Shown here one piece after another: positions 1 through 5,255 of a stretch of 5,255 bases of DNA. Location of the stretch: contig JABDJM010000460.1 in NCBI GenBank assembly GCA_013002475.1, forward strand, positions 1 through 5,255. The letters are read 5' to 3'. Position 1 is the first letter of the stretch; each line of letters starts with the position of its first letter. Made by a program: the position numbers and the translations under genes. The stretch is from Saprospiraceae bacterium (GTDB lineage Bacteria > Bacteroidota > Bacteroidia > Chitinophagales > Saprospiraceae). The notes under the pieces are model-generated. The model was not told the DNA's origin and searched no databases. It saw only the letters and a list, made by a program, of their open reading frames with translations.

Positions 1-439
1 GGACCATCTTACCATCTGTAAAAAGGGCAGATCCCAGTCCTGTACCAATGGTGATCAGCAGAACAGATCCTGACTTCCCCTTGCCAGCCCCAAATCGCAT
101 TTCCGCTAGCCCGGCTACATCGGCATCGTTACATGCGAATATCTGGCAGCCTGACTCCTTTGAGATTAACTCCTCAGCATGTGTTCCGATCCAACTACTA
201 TGGATGTTTGCAGCCGAGTGGGCAGTTCCATTTTTCACTATGGCAGGAAAGCCACAACCAACGATTCCCTGATAATCAAAATGCTCGATGATCTTTGCAG
301 CAGTTTCGGCCACCGCCTTCGGTAAAGAAGGTTTTGGAGTGTTCAACCTAAACCTCTCCGAGACCATTTCACCGGATTTGAGGTTCACCATACCGCCCTT
401 AATTCCGGTACCACCAATGTCTAAGCCAAGAATTTCCAT
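1..439 (-). CDS. ppgK: ROK-family sugar kinase, probable polyphosphate glucokinase (3' end cut by window edge)
   Basis: Expected to phosphorylate glucose to glucose-6-phosphate in the cytoplasm, with polyphosphate and possibly ATP as donor. The first 146 residues are visible; the rest lies beyond the left edge. The N-terminus has the phosphate-binding loop LGLDIGGTGIKGG (residues 4-16). Next comes NIHSSWIGT (78-86), which resembles the substrate-loop signature of actinobacterial polyphosphate glucokinases (NVDKSWIGT as I recall it). CNDADVAGLAE (103-113) contains the presumed catalytic Asp105, and TIGTGLGSAL (130-139) is the second phosphate-binding loop. The ATG at 439-437 is chosen because the conserved loop begins four residues later and the previous gene stops only 16 bases upstream. 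There is no Shine-Dalgarno motif, only an A-rich stretch. The SSWIGT and NDADVAGLAE motifs favour polyphosphate glucokinase over ATP-dependent ROK glucokinases or NagK. The family call is firm; the phosphate donor is inferred. Confidence 0.88.
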   Translation of the reverse strand, partial: MEILGLDIGGTGIKGGMVNLKSGEMVSERFRLNTPKPSLPKAVAETAAKIIEHFDYQGIVGCGFPAIVKNGTAHSAANIHSSWIGTHAEELISKESGCQIFACNDADVAGLAEMRFGAGKGKSGSVLLITIGTGLGSALFTDGKMV

Positions 440-455
440 GTGCAAGGTTTTTCGT

Positions 456-1364
456 CTAATCGACGATCTTAAAGTTCATTTTTAGATTCTCTTTGGGCCG
501 GCTCTGTCCTCGAGGGGGATCGCCATCGGTTTCAACGGCGGCTAATTTATCAATTACTTCCAGACCAGAAATGACTTTTCCGAATACCGTGTATTCACCA
601 TCCAGAAATGGAGTTCCACCTTTTTCAAGGTATTCCTCTTTTAGTTGGGGGCTGTAATACATGTCTCTTCTGGATTCATTCCGTCTTATGTCTCCTTCGC
701 TTACGGGTTGTCCATGTACAATATAGAACTGGGAACCTGATGATTCTTTTTCTGGGTTTCCAGGGCCGCCAGTGCGCGCGGCCGCGATCGCCCCTTTCAC
801 ATGAGCAAGAGATTCACGAAATTCTGCAGGAACCAGGTAGCCGGGACCTCCTGAACCAAGGTTCGAATCAGGACCTGCTTTTCTGGATTGAGGGTCGCCT
901 CCCTGAATCATGAATCCATCAATCACCCGGTGGAAGAGAAGGTCTTCATAATAGCCATCTTCGACAAGCTTGATGAAGTTGTCTCGGTGCTGAGGAGTCT
1001 CATCACTGAGTTCAATAATCACCTTTCCAAATTCAGTCGACATTTCAACTAAGCACTTTGATGTTCCCATAACTTCTATTACCTGACTGGCACTCACTTC
1101 CTTTTTCCCTTTTTTTGCCATTAACTTGATGACATAAGTGCCGGATGAATTGTAAGTATGTGTCGGGGATTCTTCATCGGACCGTGTCCCGTCCCCAAAA
1201 TCCCAAATATAACTTTCAGCGTTTTTTGACTCGTTCGTTAGGTTAACTTTTACCGGAACATCTTTTGAATCCAGCGTCTTAGAAAAGTTGGCCACTGTCC
1301 TTGCGCAACCAGTGCCCAGAACAAGGATGACCAGAAATGAAAAATATGAAAGTAACCTCAACAT
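456..1364 (-). CDS. PKD-domain cyclophilin-type peptidyl-prolyl cis-trans isomerase, lipoprotein
   Basis: A 302-residue lipid-anchored isomerase expected to speed proline isomerisation in proteins folding outside the cytoplasm. Residues 1-20 form a lipoprotein signal: a hydrophobic core, then LGTGC with Cys20 as the lipidated residue. Residues about 24-99 look like a PKD domain, with the hallmark WDFGDGT (54-60), then PTHTY and a GTYVIKL strand. Residues about 103-302 are a cyclophilin domain with FHRV (144-147, catalytic Arg146), FMIQGGDP (151-158), SGSQFYIV (209-216) and FLDGEYTVFGKV (253-264), where Phe sits at the Trp of human cyclophilin A. The catalytic set looks intact. The ATG shares its A with the TAA stop of the gene upstream, so translation is probably coupled. 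The PKD domain suggests binding to a protein or polysaccharide partner, but its role is unknown. Residues 3-6 after Cys20 carry no acidic cluster, so periplasmic-side anchoring is the default inference. Confidence 0.93.
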   Translation of the reverse strand: MLRLLSYFSFLVILVLGTGCARTVANFSKTLDSKDVPVKVNLTNESKNAESYIWDFGDGTRSDEESPTHTYNSSGTYVIKLMAKKGKKEVSASQVIEVMGTSKCLVEMSTEFGKVIIELSDETPQHRDNFIKLVEDGYYEDLLFHRVIDGFMIQGGDPQSRKAGPDSNLGSGGPGYLVPAEFRESLAHVKGAIAAARTGGPGNPEKESSGSQFYIVHGQPVSEGDIRRNESRRDMYYSPQLKEEYLEKGGTPFLDGEYTVFGKVISGLEVIDKLAAVETDGDPPRGQSRPKENLKMNFKIVD

Positions 1365-2008
1365 TAATTCACAAGCTTAATAGTCATGGTAATATCTTTC
1401 AAAGGCCTGTTAGCCCGATCCTTTTGTGCGCTGGCGATAGCATCAACAACATCCATTCCTTCTACAACTTCTCCAAACACTGTGTAATCACCATCTAACT
1501 GAGGAGTACCGCCTTTTTCGAGATACAATTGTCGTTGGACATCATTGTATTTAATCCCTTTCATGCTTTCAAACCGGTTAAGCTCTGCATCGGTGGTTTT
1601 TCTGCCATCCACTAGATAAAATTGCGAGCCTGAAGATTCCTTATCCGGATTTACATTGTCCGGGGTTCTGGCGGCGGCCATGGCTCCGCGAAAGTGAGGC
1701 GCCCCGATCTCATGAGGAATGGTATACCCAGGACCACCATTTCCGAGTGAAGTGCCAGGAGCCGCGGTTCGGCTCTGGGGATCTCCCCCCTGAATCATAA
1801 AACCTTTCATCACTCGGTGAAAAAGGAGACCATCGTAAAACCCTTCCTTAACCAGCTTGACAAAATTGTCTTTGTGCCGGGGGGTACTATCATAAAGTAC
1901 GATCCGAATATCACCCATCTCAGTCGAGATGAGTGCGTGTTGTTCCTTATTTCCACAGGAACTTAGGAATAGAAAAGAGATACAAAGCGCAAAAATAATT
2001 CTCTGCAT
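1364..2008 (-). CDS. cyclophilin-type peptidyl-prolyl cis-trans isomerase, lipoprotein
   Basis: A 214-residue single-domain cyclophilin that probably assists protein folding in the periplasm or at the outer membrane. The N-terminus has a short positive start, a hydrophobic stretch and the lipobox LSSC, giving Cys18 as the lipidated residue. The mature part is essentially one cyclophilin domain (about 25-214). FHRV (63-66) holds catalytic Arg65, followed by FMIQGGDP (70-77), SGSQFYLV (116-123) and LDGDYTVFGEV (161-171). Gln160 replaces the Trp of human cyclophilin A, so weak cyclosporin binding is expected. An insert rich in charged residues (about 124-155, TTDAELNRFESMKG onward) is shared with the PKD-bearing neighbour and lengthens the loop before the LDG motif. 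The gene begins 6 bases after the stop of the 132-residue protein, and its TAA overlaps the next ATG by one base. No Shine-Dalgarno motif is seen. The sequence after the lipid Cys (GNKEQ) has a Lys-Glu pair, a weak hint of a surface-export signal. Confidence 0.93.
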   Translation of the reverse strand: MQRIIFALCISFLFLSSCGNKEQHALISTEMGDIRIVLYDSTPRHKDNFVKLVKEGFYDGLLFHRVMKGFMIQGGDPQSRTAAPGTSLGNGGPGYTIPHEIGAPHFRGAMAAARTPDNVNPDKESSGSQFYLVDGRKTTDAELNRFESMKGIKYNDVQRQLYLEKGGTPQLDGDYTVFGEVVEGMDVVDAIASAQKDRANRPLKDITMTIKLVN

Positions 2009-2014
2009 GAACGC

Positions 2015-2413
2015 CTAATTTTTGTTTATAGGAGGAAATCCTTGGGTTTCTTTTTCTAACTCACGGAAGTATTGAATGGCTTTTTTTATGAGGAGAGCCT
2101 CCTGCTCTTCAGCACCGGCTACGGTCAAGGGTCTCAGCTGTTCGTAATGTGGCCAGCCATCCTGATCTCTTCCTACAAAATCGTAGTATTGATCAAATGC
2201 CAGCAAGCGACACACAGCGATATGCATCAGGTCTTGTTTTTGTTCTTTGGTGAATTTCGTGTCCCATCGACCAAATTCCTGAATGCCTATCATAAAAAGA
2301 ACACCGTTTAGGTCGGGTAGCTCTTTTCTGTCAAGTGTGTCCTTGACAAAATGACGAATTCTTAGCCATTCAAATTCCAATTCCCATTCCTCCATAGGAT
2401 CAATCTTACTCAT
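2015..2413 (-). CDS. conserved hypothetical protein, 132 residues, function unknown
   Basis: I cannot assign a function. The product is a small soluble protein with no signal peptide or membrane segment, so it should be cytoplasmic. It starts with an acidic, Trp-rich stretch (DPMEEWELEFEWLRIRHFVK, residues 5-24). It continues with DLNGVLFMIGIQEFGRW (34-50), a charged turn (TKFTKEQKQD), and DLMHIAVCRLL (61-71). Next is the aromatic motif YYDFVGRDQDGWPHYEQLRPL (residues 76-96), and it ends with a Glu/Lys-rich helix (AEEQEALLIKKAIQYFRELEKE). The pattern suggests a mostly helical fold. It looks like a family I associate with Bacteroidota genomes, from memory only. The gene sits 43 bases after the permease and 6 bases before the first isomerase, which implies co-transcription. 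A second in-frame ATG (Met7, 2395-2393) is a possible alternative start. Real coding status is well supported by the tight packing and by the lack of any competing frame with recognisable domains. Confidence 0.85.
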   Translation of the reverse strand: MSKIDPMEEWELEFEWLRIRHFVKDTLDRKELPDLNGVLFMIGIQEFGRWDTKFTKEQKQDLMHIAVCRLLAFDQYYDFVGRDQDGWPHYEQLRPLTVAGAEEQEALLIKKAIQYFRELEKETQGFPPINKN

Positions 2414-2456
2414 TCAAAAATACAACAATTTGCTAAGTGTAGACAGGACGCTAAGT
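2414..2456 (-). other. 43-base gap with short direct and inverted repeats; weak promoter-like box
   Basis: This is the longest gap in the window. On the + strand GCTAAGT occurs twice (2432-2438 and 2450-2456), 18 bases apart start to start. TAGAC (2440-2444) and GTCTA (2455-2459) could pair as a 5-base stem with a 10-base loop that includes part of the permease stop codon. No T-run follows on the transcribed strand, so it is not a normal intrinsic terminator. Read on the minus strand, TATTTTTG lies one base before the ATG of the 132-residue protein and matches the Bacteroidota -7 box TAnnTTTG. No clear TTG element is placed about 19 bases upstream. An internal promoter is therefore possible but weakly supported. 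Confidence 0.25.
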
Positions 2457-3668
2457 CTATTCCTCTCGGATAATTGGGGAGGTGACTGCCGCCCGGTTGG
2501 CGGCTGGCAGAGAGGCGACCCAGCCAATCAGCATAACCGTAAGAGCAACTATAAAGAAATCGACGATCCTCATTTCGATCGGGTAGGCATCCACCACAAA
2601 ACCTGCCGGAATTGGCACCAGGACAACTGTTTTTTGTAAGACGTACAATACCATAGCAGAACCAAATCCAATGAGCAGGCCAAGTCCACAGATCAGCAGC
2701 CCTTCATTTAAAAATATCTTTCTGACCATTTGATCGGTGGCCCCTAAGGATTTGAGAACACCAATGTCTTTTTTCTTGTCAATAACAATCATCAACAGAG
2801 CGCCCACAATATTGAAAGCCACCAGAATCAGGGCCAAGGAGAAAAGGGCATAAAACAGCCATTTTTCCAGATTCATTAACTTTAAAAAGGAGGCATCTTG
2901 TTCATATCGATCCTGAACCCTAACCTGATCTCCAAGAATGGCAAGGACTTGACTTTTGACTGCTCCCAGATCCGCCCCTTCACTTGTTTTAATCTCAAGG
3001 GCGCTAACCTCTCCCTTCTTTTTCATGAGGTCTTCGGCAAACGAGAGGGAGGAGAGAATGTATTGGTTATCGTAATCCTGTTGTATTACAAATGTCCCTG
3101 CCGGATATAAAAATTTCCTTCTAAAGGCCTGACCGCCGAGGGTGCTCTTCTGTTTGGCCATATATACATTGATCATCGAGAATTCGTTGGCACTGACAGA
3201 CAACTTATTTCGCATCCCAAGGCCAAGAATTCCAAAGTCCTGATTTCCGCTACGAAGCCGGTACTCGCCTTCACGGATCACAGAATCCAGGGGGACCACA
3301 TCAAGGAAGTCATCATCCACTCCTTTTAAAATGCCTACATCCTGATTTCCCTCAAACTCAAAAAATGCCACTTCCTCCAAAGATTTTGAAATGGCCAATA
3401 CACCCGGGACTCCCTTAATTTTTGCCATTTGGGCAGAATCAGGTGAAAACGTTTTTCCGACAGAAGCAGTAACCTTGATATCGGGATTGAAGGAGTTGAA
3501 CATGCCTGTAAGCAGGTCTTCAAAACCATTAAATACAGAAAGCACCAGGACAAGGGTAGTAGTTCCGATCGCAATTCCCAGCACAGAAATGCCGGTAATG
3601 ACGTTTATCGCATTTGTTGATTTTTTGGCAAAAAGATATCGGCGGGCAACCCGAAGCGGAAAATTCAT
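2457..3668 (-). CDS. LolC/LolE-type ABC transporter permease (FtsX/MacB superfamily)
   Basis: A complete 403-residue inner-membrane permease, close to the usual length for LolC/LolE proteins, which move outer-membrane lipoproteins out of the inner membrane to a carrier. Four membrane segments are visible at about 21-46, 270-296, 322-345 and 368-391. A large periplasmic domain (about 47-268) separates the first two, the standard layout of this superfamily. The N-terminal RVARRYLFAKKSTNAINVIT and the cytoplasmic KKKDIGVLKSLGATDQMVRK (298-317), which forms the ATPase-contacting coupling helix, are typical of LolC/E. VDAYPIEM before the last segment also fits. The ATG at 3668-3666 lies 6 bases after the stop of the upstream gene. 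No partner ATPase (LolD) is in the window, so it must be encoded elsewhere. In Bacteroidota such proteins are usually annotated simply as FtsX-like permeases, so the lipoprotein-release role is inferred. Anchored lipoproteins lie just downstream and could be among its clients. Confidence 0.9.
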   Translation of the reverse strand: MNFPLRVARRYLFAKKSTNAINVITGISVLGIAIGTTTLVLVLSVFNGFEDLLTGMFNSFNPDIKVTASVGKTFSPDSAQMAKIKGVPGVLAISKSLEEVAFFEFEGNQDVGILKGVDDDFLDVVPLDSVIREGEYRLRSGNQDFGILGLGMRNKLSVSANEFSMINVYMAKQKSTLGGQAFRRKFLYPAGTFVIQQDYDNQYILSSLSFAEDLMKKKGEVSALEIKTSEGADLGAVKSQVLAILGDQVRVQDRYEQDASFLKLMNLEKWLFYALFSLALILVAFNIVGALLMIVIDKKKDIGVLKSLGATDQMVRKIFLNEGLLICGLGLLIGFGSAMVLYVLQKTVVLVPIPAGFVVDAYPIEMRIVDFFIVALTVMLIGWVASLPAANRAAVTSPIIREE

Positions 3669-3674
3669 AAAGGA

Positions 3675-5255
3675 TTAGCTTGGTTCAACACCCATGGCCT
3701 GATAAATAATGGATTGTATCCTGGGACGGTAATCTTTCTTGTTCAGTTTGAAATTATGCATCGAGGGGTAAGTCCGGTTAGATAAAAATACATAAATCAG
3801 ATCATGTTCCCGGTCTACCCAAACCGCAGTTCCTGTGAATCCGAGATGACCAAAAGTATCTGATGAAGTTTCTTCGCAAACATTCTGGGAACGATCGCCA
3901 TCTAATTCTTTCATATCAAAGCCGATTGCTCGTCTTGTGCAGGATGGGTGCCTTTGCGTAAAGGTTTTTATTGTTTCTGGTTGCAGTATTTGCTGCCCGT
4001 TGTATTGTCCTTCGTTGAGGACCATTTGCATCATGCTGGCAACATCGCGGGCATCAGCAAATAAGCCTGCATGTCCACTGACTCCTCCAAGCATGGCGGC
4101 ACCCATATCGTGGACATAGCCCCACACCGTTTGCCTCCGGAAATATTTGTCGACCTCAGTCGGGGGGATCTGATCTCTTGAAACTTCCATCCAGGGATTG
4201 TAGGTGATGTTCCCCAGGTCCATTGGATCGAAAAAATTCTTTTTGACATACTGATCAATAGATCTCCCAGTCTGTGCCTTAACAATATCTGCGATCAGAT
4301 AAAACCCCAGATCGCTGTATTTGTAATCCTGATTTAATCTTAACTCAGACTGGAGGATCTGGGCGTTCATGCTGTCGATAAAAGATTCATTGAGGAAGAG
4401 TCGCTCCGTCACCGGAACCGAGTAGGGCTCGGATTTCCTGTTTTTATAAAACTGATCCTTGGGAATTGCTTTTTCGGAGATCGTTTGCTCATAAAATTTG
4501 ATCCAACTTTTTAGACCGGCCCTATGAGCCATAATATCTCTTAGAATGAGATTCTCCTTATTGGTTCCCTTTGCCATGGGAAGAGCTTTCCAAAGAGGGG
4601 CATCCAGATCGATGAGTCCTTCCTCTTCCAACTTCATAATTGCCATGGTACCGGAAAGGACCTTTGTGATGGATGCCAGATCAAAAATGTCTGAGGTCTG
4701 AGTCTTTCGCTTTTTAGCATAAGTATGATGCCCATATGCTTTTTCAAAAAGGATCTTTCCATCCTTTGCTATGAGTACCACAGCGCCAGGTGTGGCTTTT
4801 TGGCTGATCGCATCCCGTACGAGCGTATCAATTTGTTTCAAACGGCTGGTATTAAGCCCCAGCTCTTCCCCTGTACCGTATCCCATCCGCAAGTTTCCTG
4901 CTCGGGTTTCTCCTTCGAGGTATCTACTTTTTGAAGTTGCGGTAACAGGAAGTTTTCCTCTGATTGGATTGGCGCCGAAGATAGCCTGAGCCGCCAGGTC
5001 CTGATAATCCTCTTCTTCCTGGTAGGCCAGAAGAACGGTCTCGAATTTGTCAAAGTATCGAAGGCTATATGGGTTCCCAAAAACTACAAGCACCACATTT
5101 GTTCGCTGATTCAACAAAGCGAGCAAAGATCGGTCGGAGTCCGTTAATCCAAAATCCTTAGAGGCACTATTGGACATGTTGTGAAGGCTCACTACCACCT
5201 GATCAAAATCTTTTAGGCGATTTACCAGTAAGGCCCTGGAACCAGAGTCTAGCTC
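3675..5255 (-). CDS. GH3 glycosidase C-terminal domain fused to a serine beta-lactamase/esterase-like domain (5' end cut by window edge)
   Basis: The last 526 residues of a larger protein; the frame is open to the right edge, so the GTG at 5198-5196 is not the true start. Residues 1 to about 112 resemble the end of a GH3 second domain, with alternating hydrophobic strands (NVVLVVFGNPYSL) and the closing AAQAIFGANPIRGKLPVT typical of GH3 enzymes. The GH3 catalytic domain would lie upstream. Residues about 132-520 form a beta-lactamase/penicillin-binding-protein fold of the class C/esterase type. SITK (195-198) supplies the nucleophile Ser195 and Lys198, YSD (313-315) matches the Tyr-Ser-Asn/Asp motif, and HLG (470-472) replaces the KTG motif. 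All three catalytic motifs are present. Cys439 and Cys460, the only cysteines visible, could form a disulfide just before the HLG motif. The family is expected to be exported. The GH3 part is likely a beta-N-acetylhexosaminidase-type enzyme, and the second domain a peptidase or esterase; the substrate is not shown here. Confidence 0.9.
   Translation of the reverse strand, partial: ELDSGSRALLVNRLKDFDQVVVSLHNMSNSASKDFGLTDSDRSLLALLNQRTNVVLVVFGNPYSLRYFDKFETVLLAYQEEEDYQDLAAQAIFGANPIRGKLPVTATSKSRYLEGETRAGNLRMGYGTGEELGLNTSRLKQIDTLVRDAISQKATPGAVVLIAKDGKILFEKAYGHHTYAKKRKTQTSDIFDLASITKVLSGTMAIMKLEEEGLIDLDAPLWKALPMAKGTNKENLILRDIMAHRAGLKSWIKFYEQTISEKAIPKDQFYKNRKSEPYSVPVTERLFLNESFIDSMNAQILQSELRLNQDYKYSDLGFYLIADIVKAQTGRSIDQYVKKNFFDPMDLGNITYNPWMEVSRDQIPPTEVDKYFRRQTVWGYVHDMGAAMLGGVSGHAGLFADARDVASMMQMVLNEGQYNGQQILQPETIKTFTQRHPSCTRRAIGFDMKELDGDRSQNVCEETSSDTFGHLGFTGTAVWVDREHDLIYVFLSNRTYPSMHNFKLNKKDYRPRIQSIIYQAMGVEPS

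Noticed and set aside
48..272. Plus-strand open frames such as those at 48-272, 288-485, 608-913 and 3391-3678
   Set aside because: They lie opposite minus-strand genes with clear conserved domains, their translations show no recognisable motifs, and none has supporting context. They are antisense shadows.
2415..2422. TATTTTTG on the minus strand as a Bacteroidota promoter -7 box
   Set aside because: No TTG element lies at the expected upstream distance, and transcription would begin at or inside the annotated ATG. T-rich octamers of this kind arise easily by chance. It would matter only if Met7 were the true start.
2440..2459. Inverted repeat TAGAC/GTCTA around the permease stop as a transcription terminator
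   Set aside because: The stem is only 5 bases with a 10-base loop, part of it is inside the coding region, and no T-run follows on the minus strand.
4031..4285. Minus-strand open frames in other phases inside the GH3 fusion (4031-4285, 4838-5080) and the permease (3335-3574)
   Set aside because: They overlap frames with intact catalytic or membrane motifs and encode low-information sequences, so they are out-of-phase shadows. There is no sign of a frameshift in the main genes.
5196..5198. GTG at 5198-5196 as the start of the right-hand gene
   Set aside because: The frame stays open for 19 more codons to the window edge, and the visible part begins in the middle of a GH3 domain, so the true start is outside the window.
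3675..5255. An antibiotic-resistance beta-lactamase
   Set aside because: Fusion to a GH3 domain and HLG in place of KTG point to the esterase/peptidase branch of the fold, not to a dedicated resistance enzyme.

Overview
The window is a compact run of six genes, all on the minus strand, so transcription goes from the right edge towards the left. Both end genes run off the window. Only about 71 bases lie between genes (gaps of 6, 43, 6 and 16 bases, plus one 1-base stop/start overlap). No stretch approaches 300 bases without a gene. I see no RNA genes, mobile elements, CRISPR repeats or convincing terminators.

The source is most likely a member of the Bacteroidota, probably a flavobacterium or relative. 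This is inferred from four things: a glycoside-hydrolase-3 plus beta-lactamase-like fusion of a type common in that phylum; tandem cyclophilin-type lipoproteins, one carrying a PKD domain; a small conserved protein I associate with that phylum; and no Shine-Dalgarno motif before any start codon. No rRNA or other phylogenetic marker is present, so this is not proven.

In transcription order: (1) 5255-3675, the C-terminal 526 residues of a GH3 glycosidase fused to a serine beta-lactamase/esterase-like domain. (2) 3668-2457, a complete LolC/LolE-type ABC permease with no ATPase gene beside it. (3) 2413-2015, a 132-residue soluble protein of unknown function. (4) 2008-1364, a cyclophilin-type peptidyl-prolyl isomerase lipoprotein. 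(5) 1364-456, a second such lipoprotein with an extra PKD domain, its start codon overlapping the previous stop. (6) 439-2, the N-terminal 146 residues of a ROK-family kinase that resembles polyphosphate glucokinase.

The common theme is the cell envelope: amino-sugar or wall-fragment hydrolysis, lipoprotein release or another MacB/LolE-type export step, and folding of proteins outside the cytoplasm by two anchored isomerases. The sugar kinase at the end could phosphorylate hexose released by glycosidase activity, but that link is inference. The cluster looks like chromosomal housekeeping DNA rather than a mobile or defence island. The most unusual items are the two domain fusions and the uncharacterised 132-residue protein.
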